A stretch of 64,000 nt of DNA from Eopsaltria australis (taxonomy: Eukaryota; Chordata; Aves; Passeriformes; Petroicidae), in the NCBI GenBank assembly GCA_034509425.1, contig JAVTVJ010000985.1, positions 434,001 to 498,000 of the forward strand, read 5' to 3'. Below are positions 49,713 through 59,695 of this stretch, in pieces. The position numbers were made by a program, and so were the translations under genes. Below the pieces are notes generated by a model. That model worked only from the letters and a program-made list of their open reading frames with translations. It did not search any database and was not told the DNA's origin. The stretch's first letter is position 1; every line of letters starts with the position of its first letter.

Positions 49713-49849
49713 GAGGGCAAGACACATTGATGACTCAAACAGTCATCAATAAACTCTTTTCTGAATATCTGTAAGAGTCTATAAATACTTGAACCTCTGG
49801 CTTTGTGTGATAATTTCACATAGTGACTAGCATAGTTGTGTGTATTTTG

Positions 49850-50030
49850 CTGTAAGGAAGGATATAGGCTGAGAGAATTGGGATTATTCAGCCTGGAATA
49901 GAGAAATCTTTGTGGTGACCTAATTGTGGCCTTCTAGTACCTGAAGGGATTCTACACGGAAGATGGAGAGAGACTATTTACAAGGGCATGTAGTGGCAGG
50001 ACAAGGGGGAATGGCTTCACTAAGTTAACT
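49850..50030 (+). mobile_element. CR1 LINE fragment, plus strand
   Basis: Blocks in order are GGCTGAGAGAATTGGGATTA, TTCAGCCTGGAATAGAGAAA, GGTGACCTAATTGTGGCCTT, CTAGTACCTGAAGGGATTCT and GATGGAGAGAGACTATTTAC. It ends with AAGGGCATGTAGTGGCAGGA and GACAAGGGGGAATGGCTTC. This is the region just before the CR1 3' UTR. Both ends are missing, including the CR1 terminus. It lies about 140 bp from the oppositely oriented CR1 at 49110-49712. Confidence 0.88.
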
Positions 50031-51692
50031 TGAGACTTAAGCCCTGTGTGTGTTAGAACTTTTTACAGACCACAACTCTTCCCTCAGCAACAAAACTTAC
50101 CAAAACTACTGTCTGAGTTGGGAGGGGGACAGAGAAACTGAGCAGTCTTCCTCAGATGAGCCAAAACCTTAAGATTAGTACCCCTGCTTCCAGCAGGAGA
50201 GTCCTTTCCAAACGGCAAGAGAAGGCAGAACTCTGAATTATTTTTCTACAGGTTTCAAGATACTATCTCCAGATACACTTTTGTCTCAGTCTTCTTAATT
50301 TTATATATTTAATATGACAAAGAAATTGCCATGACTATTCAGCAGTGACGTGTTTACTTCAGCTGCTATGAGGAAACATAGCCAGCCGTCTTAATCTATA
50401 GTGACCAAAAAACCCACATACATAACAGCAGTGTGCTGTGAAAGTCACAGATATGTTCATTGACATCAGTTTGCATCAGGGGTCCTTAGCCTCCAGAAGC
50501 CCAGAATTTGAACTCGAAGCTTCAGCCCATTTCAAGCAGTTCCAAGTAATTTTGGAATAATGGGTCAACATCAAGGACTGAAAGATATTTTTGACTGCTT
50601 TTTCTGGGCCTGCTGAAAGCCTGACTTTTGAATAAAGTTTTCGAAAGGGTTTGCAGAGATAACCTGAATAAAAAGTACTTAAAAATGTGTGTCTCTATGA
50701 CATTGTTATCATGTTGTTCTCATTAATGCCACCTGTAAACCTGGCTTCATTTTTTTTCCTCCTCTATAAACTATGTTTTCAGTGCCTTCCAAGTAGGCAT
50801 TTAACAAGAGGAATTGCGTACAAAATGTTTTCAAATTTCCTAAAGGTTGTCTATAAATTATAAAGGAAAACTTGATAAAGGAAATCCAGATTTGTATCTG
50901 GCCAATGTGATTTTATCTCCCTCTTCTGCTGTAAGATGTCTTTGGCTAACAAAGACACATATTTTGCAATCTACCTGAAGAACAGGTTCTTAACTTAATT
51001 GAAATATCAAAAATTCCTATTTCTGAAATTAGGTTCTGGTTTGGATAAAACTTATCAAAATAATGGCATCCCTATGAAATTATTGTCATGAACTGGTAAT
51101 TTGTTGATTGAATAGTAAAAAGAAACTTCTTGAATTCTTCATTTAGAATAATACTCCTTTGCTGTTACACCATTAGAGATTAAATTCTTCACATATCAGT
51201 CATGCTACTGTGAATGTAACAGCTACTGGCCAGTAAACATCATCAGTTAATACTTTACAGATGTGGTCTCTGTACTCTTTAGCATACAGAAGAGTAAAGT
51301 GTTCATTGTTCACTTTGCATAACAAATAATCTAATTCACACTGGTTTTTCTCGGTAGACTGAGACTTTTGCAAACAAGACCACAACAGATAGCTGGCTTA
51401 GGTATTCAGATGAACACTTACTGTGCCAGGATCCAGGTACTTCCATGTTTGTCTAGACTTTCACAAATTAGTAATAACATCAATCAACAAATCAAATAAT
51501 TTTACTCTAAGGCCTATTATTGCTCAGAGAAATCTTGACAGATTTATTTCTAATCCATGTGACAGAGGGTATAGAAAGTAAGGAGATCTCTATGAATTTG
51601 TTTGAGAACAGAAAAATGCATGGCTCCTAATGCCAAATTTCTAACAGGTAGACATGGTTACCTCAGGTCCTATGCTCACATGTGCATACAGG
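50031..51692. other. Unique sequence between CR1 fragment and LTR
   Basis: No gene or repeat was recognised in this 1.7 kb stretch. Confidence 0.5.
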
Positions 51693-51697
51693 CTGTG
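51693..51697. repeat. Target-site duplication, left copy
   Basis: CTGTG directly precedes the LTR; its partner at 52271-52275 is CTGTA, so four of five bases match. A 5-bp duplication is what ERVL-type integrases make. Confidence 0.7.
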
Positions 51698-51933
51698 TGT
51701 ATTGGGTCTGACTGGGGTAAAGCTCACAGCCCTTACACTGCTGTACATTGCTTTGGTAGCTGGTGTTGATAACAGAGCAGTGTTTTGGCTACTGCCAAGC
51801 TGTGCTGTCCCTGTGACATTCCTTCCCCCACTGAAGGGGATGGGGGGGGCAAGATCCTGGGAGGGGACACCAGCAGGCCAGCTGACCCCAGTCAGCCAAA
51901 GGGATATTCCATACCATATGACATCAGCTCAGA

Positions 51934-51940
51934 TATATAA
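51934..51940 (+). promoter_or_regulatory. LTR TATA box
   Basis: TATATAA sits in the U3 part of the LTR about 210 bp ahead of its AATAAA, as expected for LTR-driven transcription. Whether it is still active cannot be told from sequence. Confidence 0.65.
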
Positions 51941-52143
51941 GGGAAGGAAGAGAAGAGGAGGAGGAGGCACTCGGGACTTGTCCATGTTTGCCTCCTCGAG
52001 CAACCACCACGCGTGCTGGAGCCCTGCTTCCCAGAAAGTGTCCGGATATCGCTGCTGATGGGAAGTAGAGATTGATTGTTTTCTCTTCTTGCTCTTGCGC
52101 ACGCAACCCTCAGCTTGCTTGTTCTATTTTTTTCCTCCACTGT

Positions 52144-52149
52144 AATAAA
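52144..52149 (+). terminator. LTR poly(A) signal
   Basis: AATAAA in the R region of the LTR. It could end transcripts crossing on the plus strand. Confidence 0.65.
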
Positions 52150-52270
52150 ACTGCCTTTACTCACCCTGATAGTCTTTTTCAATATTATCCTCTCCCCTCT
52201 CCCAGCGGGAGGGGGAGTGATAGAGTGACTGAGTGGGCACCTGGCCCCTGGCCAGGGTCAACTCACGACA

Positions 52271-52275
52271 CTGTA
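52271..52275. repeat. Target-site duplication, right copy
   Basis: CTGTA follows the LTR end directly and differs from the left copy CTGTG at the last base. Confidence 0.7.
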
Positions 52276-53054
52276 ATTTGAACCTGTGTTACAATTCCAC
52301 TTCTCATGCTTCAACTCTGTGTAAGTGCAATTAGGCTGAAATGGTGCTTCAGTGAGGCTTGTCAAGCTCACCACCCTGGTTGCAGGCTCAAGACTGTTTA
52401 GTACCACTCTTGCAGCTTGGACTGGGACAGTTCACTTCCTTAAATCACCTATTTAGTGCACACATGCAGGGGACATTGTGTGGAGACACATTTGCCTTAC
52501 ATGACCACTCACAAGAGCTTTTGCTTTGTCATCAGCATGACTATCAAAGGGTAATTTGCTTTTTCACCTCTAGCATAGTTTTGGAAGTTACTACAACTAA
52601 GTGCAAAGTCATAGCTGTCTGGAGGTTTAGACTTTAGCCAAGAAGATATCCCTAACAGTAAGAATCCTGTTCCAGGGTCTTTTCCAGGCTAGCTTTGTAT
52701 CTACCAAACAATGTATGATTGAGGATTTTCTAGCAGGATATGATCCATGGGACACTACTGAGACTGCGAAGAAAAATTACAAAGCTAAATAAATGTAGGC
52801 AAGGATCATTGTGTTCAGACACCTAGTAAAATTACTTTACTGCATTCAAACCAATTAATACAACCCAGAAAAAAAAACTGAGTCGGACTTGTGAATTGGA
52901 GAGAAATCTGCTTCTGAGACACTTGAGATTTTGCTGCAAAAGAAGCCAAACTGGGATGGGTTTTGAAGGCATTAAAAAACCTCCTCACTTCCAGGCTGCT
53001 TGTTTCCACTTGTGTGCTGGGAACTGAGTTAAACAAGAGATATCAGTGTTACTG
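52276..53054. other. Unique sequence between LTR and CR1
   Basis: No gene or repeat was recognised. Confidence 0.5.
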
Positions 53055-53390
53055 TGGAGGTGCTGATCTCTTCTCCCAGGGATCCAGTGACAGGCCATGA
53101 AGGAACAATTCAAAGTTGCACTAAGGAAAATTCAGACTTGATATTGGGAAGCATTTCTTTACCCATAAGAGTGTGAAGCTCTGGAGCAGGCTTCCTAGAA
53201 AGGTGGTCAATGTCTGGTGTCTGACAGTGTCTAAGAGGCATTTGGACGATGTCCTTAATAACATACCTTAACTTTTGATGAGTCTTGAATCGTTCAAGTG
53301 GTTGTAATAGATTGTTGTAGACCACTATATATTGAAATATTCAAGTCTATTCTAAGCTAGTATATTTCTTTCCATTCTGTTCTATCTATA
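53055..53390 (+). mobile_element. CR1 LINE 3' end, plus strand
   Basis: Blocks in order are TGATCTCTTCTCCCAGGGAT, AGTGACAGGCCATGAAGGAA, GACTTGATATTGGGAAGCAT and TCTGGAGCAGGCTTCCTAGA. After a less conserved stretch it ends in TTCCATTCTGTTCTATCTAT, close to the CR1 tail type built on ATTCTATTCTAT. This tail differs from the ATGATTCTATG type at 9647 and 45400, so a different CR1 subfamily is likely. The ORF2 part is almost wholly missing. Confidence 0.85.
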
Positions 53391-54139
53391 TTCCAAAAGA
53401 GGGGCTTTTTTCCCATTGAGAATATGATTTTTGCCCAGTTACAAACATCCAATATAGAAAAGAATTGTTGGCATTTTTCATTTTTTAAAATAATTTGCCA
53501 ACAGTGATCTTCACACGTACTGCCACTCTTACTAGCATATTTATCATGTGTATCCTTTGCTTGCAAGGACTTTAGAGGGTTTCCACATTACAAACCTCTT
53601 GCTTTTCTTTTCTTTTAGGTAAGAGCCTCTGGCTGTGGATAATATTTTATGTTTTGAATGGCAATATACTGTGTCCATGGATCATGTGTGTTGCTTTTGT
53701 CATAATCCTGCAATCAAAACACTTATACAGGTGTTTTATTAAATCCTACCATGATTGTTGTTGTATTAGCAGTGTACAAATATAAACACACTAATGAAAA
53801 GTAGTTAATTTCAGATAAGACTAAATTAACACATATGGGCAAGAAAAACTTGGTTTGTTTAATTTGGACTCTACAGGTATCTCAGTGCTTGAGAAAGATA
53901 TTAACTGAGAGATTGTGCTCTATTTAATATTACAGGCCAAAAATTCTTTACATTTTCTTCACCAGAATCAAAGCCAAGTTCATCCAGAGGATGAATACAG
54001 AGCAGGTGAAATTTATTAGAAATGGAACTTTTTAGAAGGATACACCCTGGCGGCAGCTCCTATCTCTGCCCATGGGTAGTTCCAATCCTTGTTTACTGGA
54101 CACAGAAAAAATTGACACCAATAAAATGATCAGAGTTGT
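53391..54139. other. Unique sequence between two CR1 fragments
   Basis: No gene was recognised. The last 100 bp may be decayed CR1 3' sequence of the neighbour, but the match is too weak to call. Confidence 0.5.
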
Positions 54140-54550
54140 AGCCCTCTTTTTGGACTGTCTTTAGTAGCTGTAGACCTTCCCTACATTAAGGCACCCAAAA
54201 CTGTCTCCAGGACTCTAGTGAGGTCTCTCCAGTGCTAAACACAGCAGCACAATCCCCTCTCTTGCCTGGCTGGTGATGCTGGGCCTGATGCCCCCCAGGA
54301 CAGGGTTGACCCTCCTGGTTGCCAGGGCACTGCTGGCTCATGTTCAACTTACCATTGACCAGGACCCCCACGTCCCTTTCCACAGTGCTGCTCTCCAGCC
54401 TCTCATTCCCCAATCTCTCCATGCATCCAGAGCTGCCCCATTCCAGGTGCAGAACCCAGCACTTTCCCTTGTTGAACTCCATATACTTGGTGATTGCCCA
54501 GCTCTCCAATTTGCTGAGGTCTCTGCCTTACAGGGAGTCAACATCTCTTT
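54140..54550 (-). mobile_element. CR1 LINE internal fragment, minus strand
   Basis: Reverse-complement CR1 blocks on the plus strand are GTAGCCCTCTTTTTGGACTG, GGCACCCAAAACTGTCTCC, GCACAATCCCCTCTCTTGCC, GATGCCCCCCAGGACAGGGT and TGGCTCATGTTCAACTTACC. They continue with GACCCCCACGTCCCTTTCCA, CCCATTCCAGGTGCAGAACC and CTTGTTGAACTCCATATACT. This is the end of ORF2. The 3' UTR and CR1 terminus are missing from its left side, which is unusual because CR1 copies normally keep the 3' end. Frames at 54186-54658 are remnants or shadows. Confidence 0.9.
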
Positions 54551-57500
54551 CCCATTTAGTATCACAGTCAAGCTTAATGTATCTTTGAGGTAGAAGAGAG
54601 GATAGGAGGATGGAGTCCGTGGGCGCCCCTGTGTGTGTATGAATCTCCAGTGAGCCAAGAGCCATTACTCTTCAATATCAAAGGAGATAAACTGCCCAAG
54701 AGTTATCCTTATTCTGTCATTTCCCTTCCTTCCCCATGTATTGACTCTGGAGGAAGTTCACATCCCATGCTCTTACAGGAACTTCAGAACGACTTTTAAT
54801 GACATTTGCTGCAAAGGCCTTTATGTAGATTAAGAACTATCATGATGCAGCATATGCTAGAAGCCCTCTTCTGCTCTTAGTCTCACTTCAAAGTCGAGAA
54901 GACCCTTCAGAGTAGAGAGAACCCTTTAGTCACACTTAAATTACCACCAAACATGCTGCAAGCAGAGCAATGTTCAATCTATACCTTTGATTGGGTTTGT
55001 CTTGCTTCTCAAGTGTGTGAAGTTTGGTTTCTTTCCTAAGAACTAGGATCTAAAATTATTTTGGTTGGAGTTAGAACTGCTGCTAAGTAAGGAAAAGTTG
55101 TCACCATAATTTTTGTTTTACTTTACTCTCATGCAGTTCTTAATACATAAATCTTATCTGTGGAGACTAACCTGAAATATGTCAGTGTATAAACTGGGAA
55201 ATATGCTTATTGAGGATGTGGAACTCTGGATATTTATACAATATTGTCTCAGATATCTCAAAAGCTCACAGACCTAAAAGTTTTAAATTTTAACATCTTT
55301 CATAAAAAGGCTGCAACTGTTGAATTTTTGGTGGGCGGAGCCAAGTTGAATTCAAGATCTGCCTGGATACACTCTTCCTTGGAAAAGATGTCTCATTTTG
55401 TCATTCCAAAAATACATTTGTATTACAAATACTCCTCAGGAACAACTTTGAACGTCTAATAAATATCAAACCATTTAATCACTGGTGTTATTTGTGTCTA
55501 TACATTCTTTATGGCACCTTTAGGACAAATTAAATTTTGCCATCTTTTGAACAGCAACTGGAATGAAATGTGTCATCTTCGCTTTGATATACAGTAGATG
55601 AAATGTGTGCTAAACCAGGAGCCAGAGAATTTGTTAAGCTTACTACTTCTCTGAACCTTTTCTTACTCATATTGCTGAGCTTGTAGCCATAGTGGGCTTT
55701 TAATACTGTAAGTTGCAACAAACTGAAGTGTGAGGTTTCCAGTAAAAATAAATGAGTTGAGTTTCTCCCAGAGACAGCAGCTTTTCAAATCTTGCTTTAT
55801 CATCCATTCTGCTGATATTTTTATCTGACCAGGGGTGACATACCTGTGCAGGCTTTTCTTTTTACACCCTCTTATATTTCAAGCTCTTTTTTTCTGACTC
55901 AGACCTGTCACTGACAATCCTTTTGTGTTTTCTTTGCTGCCTCAGAGGTTTAATGGTCGAGGGCAGTAGCCAAACCTTCAGAAATTTCTCCTGTAGCTCT
56001 GCAGAGACTGCTTCAGTGTGTGCCAGAGAGCTGACACAATAAAAATTGAGAGGCCCCTGTGGTTAAACTGTCTCTAGTGCATTTGTTTCTGAAAATGACA
56101 GTAGAATGGGTAAATGGATTTCTTTCAACCACACAGTTGCCTTACAAATGCACATGGTCTTCTTGGGGTCATGTAATGGAATGAAGGTATGCCAGGAAGT
56201 TGGCCAGTTCTCTTATTTTATTACTGATGATTGGTTTGATGAAGGGCTTGATAGTTAACAACTTGAAAGAAGTCAATTGTTGGCAAGCCTATTAGTGTTA
56301 AATACTTAAACATCATAGAAGCATGCAATTAAAACACAATTAAACATTTATTAAATGTCAAATACCAATGAATGATTGATGGAGCATTCACTAATTGAGT
56401 AGAAATCTTGGGGCTACTGTGATGATCACAGCGAATTGGAAATTCACTACAAATAAAATGTTCAGGGATTTTGAGGCATTTTTAAGTCTTAATGCATCTG
56501 CTGCATATTGTGCTTGGCAACCCCTTGTGCTGCTTTAAACAGTCAGTAGATAATGGGTGAATGGCATAATTGTGAGCAACTAAAGTTTTTGCTATGTCCT
56601 ATCAAAAGAGGAAGCTCTTCACTCTCATTTCTAGTAATGGACAGATGGAAACCTCAGCTTCTGGGTAAAATCTGATGTAATGGATCTCTGCTTAGAAGTT
56701 ACTTCCTGTCCTTTCTTTCTCTCTCTCTCAGCAAATTTAAGAACAGTTTCTAAACTCTTTATCCCAATATTTGTTCTCTGCGCTGATCAAGCAAGTTGGA
56801 AGGATTTGGAGGATAAGGCTGTGTGTGGTAGCAGTGAGGGCATCTGAATTCTGCTCTCAGTGGCAGTGTTGGCCCTACAGAGGTACTGATGGGAAACAAT
56901 GAGAAATAAATGATCAAGGAATTTCTTCATCCTGTCTGCAGGGTGGGGATGTAGCTGATAAGAGCAAAGTGTTACCACTTTCAGCAGATTCAAAGACAGA
57001 GTCATGCAGGTTGATATTATGGCTCTTGAAAACCTGCACAGTAACAGGCATCAGTAGAGACAAGCCAAGGTTTCTAAGACTCATTTGAACACTGAGCAGT
57101 GACCAACATTCTACAAGTAAGGACTGCAAATAACTATAATCTTCACAGAAACAGTGAATACTGAGGCATTTGACAGACAGGTAGCTGTATACATTCAGAG
57201 GCCCACAGGGCTGTCAGGAGGGGAAAGACAAGATTTTGGCAGATTTGGTGAGTATTGATTGCAGCTGATGTGTCTGGCCCCTAAGAATCATTTCATATTT
57301 TGTCTGAACAGCTTGACAAACCTACAACATTGGAAATATTTTTTTATTGTTCTTTTATTGTCATTTGAAAATTGCTGTCATACCTTTGGGATTCAAACCA
57401 TGTGTTGTAAAGTAGCTGAAGTGTGAATTCATATAAGGAAAGTTGGTGAAGCAGACCTATTTTTCTGCCCACTCCAAAATGTTGTTGAGGGTTTTTGAAA

Positions 57501-57952
57501 TGCATGCAGCTGACAATATAGTTGAGAGGAGACTGGATGGTTTAAGTGGCTGGTCTGACTTCCTGTTGATGAACTGGCCATAGGACCAGTAAGAGAAGAA
57601 GAAGAAGCCATAGGACTAGTAAGCTGGAAAGGTTTTACTCAAGCTGTTGTATAGGAGGTTTCAGACTGGAAATCAAATACCTAGCCCCTGCTTATGTCTC
57701 TGATCTGACAAATAATGGTAAAAGATGTTTTAGGTCAAAAATTTGAAAGATTGCTTCTTGGTATTTAGAAACCTTCTTGCATTCACTTTTCTTGAGCAGA
57801 GATACTGGCAGCCCAATGCAGTTTGACTTCACCCACACAAAACTTATCACAGGCAAATGATATTGCCAGGAAAGTGCAGTGTTGAGAAAGTGGGACCTCT
57901 CAAAATGTAATCCAGAGTGACACTTTGATCAAGATAAACTCATGTATCTTGA
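54551..57952. other. Unique sequence
   Basis: No gene or interspersed repeat was recognised. It contains the 30-bp-period duplication at 57578-57623. Confidence 0.5.
57578..57623. repeat. 30-bp-period duplication around a GAA tract
   Basis: CCATAGGACCAGTAAG at 57578 recurs as CCATAGGACTAGTAAG at 57608. Between them lies a short run of AGAAGAAGAAGAAG. Confidence 0.85.
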
Positions 57953-58041
57953 GGTTTCTTTTCTTTTTCTTTTCTTTTTTTTCTTTTTTTCCTTTTTTCT
58001 TTTTTTGTTTTCTTTTTCCCCTTTTTTGGGGGGGGGGGGGG
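57953..58041. repeat. Polypyrimidine tract ending in 14 G
   Basis: About 75 bp of T runs with C interruptions (TTTTC-like units) pass directly into G14 at 58028-58041. The T/C block could form triplex DNA and the G run could stack as a quadruplex; neither is shown. Minus-strand lysine-rich frames across it are low complexity. Confidence 0.95.
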
Positions 58042-58058
58042 TAACAAGCTTTTGTTAC
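58041..58058. repeat. 7-bp inverted repeat after the G run
   Basis: GTAACAA and TTGTTAC flank the 4-bp centre GCTT. It starts on the last G of the G run. Confidence 0.9.
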
Positions 58059-58479
58059 TAGCATAGCTTGGAAAACACTTGGACTCAAGGGAAGTTTATC
58101 ATGAAGCTGTACTCAGCCAGTGAATCACTCACAATGTTGTGTGTCTCCTTCACAAAAACAAAAAAAAAAATAGTTTTGGGGAACAAATGTGAAGAACCCA
58201 CAAAAAGCAATAGCAAAACCCCAACCCTTTCTTTTTAACACATTGGGACTAGGAAATAGACTAGACAGTCTGTATAGCTGAAGGCAGATAGAATATAAGA
58301 GAAAGACCAGGTCAGAGTAAAAAGGTGGAATTAATATTTTACACCTGTGTTTCATCTTGAAAGACCTGGTTTCTGCACCAGAACCCTTTTGCAGATGTAC
58401 TGTGGCATCAAATGTTTTCAAATGGAATTGTCATGAGAACTGGCATAGAATAAGTCACTAAAATGAGTAGTAAAAAGTC
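58059..58479. other. Unique sequence before ancient CR1
   Basis: No gene was recognised. The minus-strand frame at 58125-58421 has no motif. Confidence 0.5.
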
Positions 58480-58810
58480 ATGTGAATTTGTTGAGAGTTT
58501 AAGGGATTTCAAAACCCAAATTGCTGAGCTAGTAAGCTGCAATAAGTAGTTTCATTATTAAAGCTGCATTAATGTCAAAGAATTAGAAGACGATTAATGC
58601 AATGTTAGTTTTTAAGGGAGGTTCCAGGAGACATCATGCTTGTGACAGACTACTTGTACAAAAAGTATTGCTAGCCACTCTTCTGCAAAAAAAATATTAT
58701 TCATATGAATAAAAACTAGACACTAAGTAAGAGTAAAGCAGATTTTGCTCTTGAAAGTCTATTGTAGTTCTTTGAAGAAGATTGTAAGCACATACACAGG
58801 GAACCTGTAG

Positions 58811-59090
58811 CTGATATGCTCTGCTTGGATTTCTAGAAGTTATTTGACAGGATCCCTTCTCAAAGGGTCTTCAAGCAATTCAGCTGTCACTGCATGAGGG
58901 GGAAGGCCATCATATTTTTAAATAACTGGCCTAGAAGATGGAAAGCAGAGAGTAGAAGTAACTTTTCAGTATCCTCAGAGAGGGAAGGTTGGCAGCAGGG
59001 CCCTGCAGTATATTGGGCCAAATTTGTCCATAAATAACCACGGAAAAGGGGTGAATGGGAAGGGGACAAAGTTTGCTGTTGATAGTAAAT
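58811..59090 (+). pseudogene. Ancient CR1 reverse transcriptase relic
   Basis: In one frame from 58813 the sequence reads ADMLCLDF, a stop, then KLFDRIPSQRVFKQFSCHCM and RGK. This aligns with the RT palm motif of CR1 (VYLDFQKAFDKVPHQRLL...GIRGKV). The first catalytic aspartate position is retained (LDF). The next segment has NWPRRWKAESRSNFSVSSE (family: WIENWL...). KFAVDSK near 59069 corresponds to KFADDTK, so the second catalytic aspartate of the DD pair region has decayed (A-V-D for A-D-D). The intervening part has stops and deletions. It encodes no functional enzyme. Confidence 0.75.
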
Positions 59091-59612
59091 GAATCAGTGA
59101 AGTAAATGGAAAGGCTGACTTTGATGACATATACAGGCAATGGATAATAAAATAGCAATTACATTTCCAAGTGACAAACAGAGGAGGGTACACTGTGTGG
59201 AGGGAATTATTGGGAAAAAACAGGTAGATCATTGTCACACAAGGTTATAAAGCTGTACATTTATGCCTTGAAAACTCTCTACAGCATTTGTTCCCTCGTC
59301 TAAGGAGGGATAAATAATTAATTAGAAGAACTGTACAAAGATTTGTGGAAGACCTAAAGATATGGAGTTGCTTCTGGATGAGAAGTGATAAGAATAAAAA
59401 TGTTCCTTTGGAAGAGGGAGGAAAAGGATATTTTAAAACAAACCCACTGCATCATAAGTGGAATGGCAAACAGAGGTGAATTATGATTTGGGGACCTTCT
59501 TTTACTCATTTTTTATACAAGAACCTGAAAAAAAAAGTGACTTAAACATGTACAAGATTTAAAACAGGAAGAGGAGGATGTCCATAGAGTGCATGATTAA
59601 TCTGTGGAGTTG

Positions 59613-59643
59613 TATATGTGGGCTGGGTAAAAGCCCACATATA
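59613..59643. repeat. 12-bp perfect inverted repeat, 7-bp loop
   Basis: TATATGTGGGCT and AGCCCACATATA are exact reverse complements around GGGTAAA. It lies in the 3' part of the ancient CR1, where the older consensus has a weaker GTGG/CCAC pair, so the symmetry may have been sharpened after insertion. Confidence 0.95.
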
Positions 59644-59695
59644 AAACTGGGTAAGTTTGTCAAAGATAAATGAATAATTCATTATTAATAGAGGG

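Larger units (their letters stand above)
51698..52270 (+). mobile_element. Solo LTR, avian ERVL-type family
   Basis: It starts TGTATTGGGTCTGACTGGGG and ends CAACTCACGACA, giving TG...CA ends. In order it has GTTTTGGCTACTGCC, CAGCTGACCCCAGTCAGCC, CAAAGGGATATTCCATACCA and TATGACATCA, a TATA box TATATAA at 51934-51940, CGTGCTGGAGCCCTGCTTCC and the poly(A) signal AATAAA at 52144-52149. This is the U3-R-U5 order of the ERVL-type LTRs common in birds. No internal viral region or second LTR adjoins it, so it is a solo LTR left by recombination between two LTRs. Five-bp flanks match at four of five positions. The GC and CpG content is higher than in the surroundings. The 134-codon frame at 51654-52058 is a chance reading across it. 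Confidence 0.92.
58480..59695 (+). mobile_element. Ancient CR1-like LINE, plus strand
   Basis: The core from about 58760 aligns with the RT part of old amniote CR1: CTATTGTAGTTCTTTGAAGA, then GCTTGGATTTCTAGAAG and TTTGACAGGATCCCTTCTCA. A matching AAAGTTTGCTGTTGATAGTA block lies near 59070. The 3' region has GGGGACCTTCTTTTACTCAT near 59491, ATACAAGAACCTGAA near 59515 and ATTAATCTGTGGAGTTG near 59596. It ends near 59690 without a clear tail. It spans much of ORF2 in one piece, though strongly mutated. It is the longest old copy here and of the same age class as those at 16590 and 30515. Confidence 0.82.

Noticed and set aside
51654..52058. 134-codon plus-strand frame
   Set aside because: It runs across the U3 region of a solo LTR; LTRs of this family do not encode protein.
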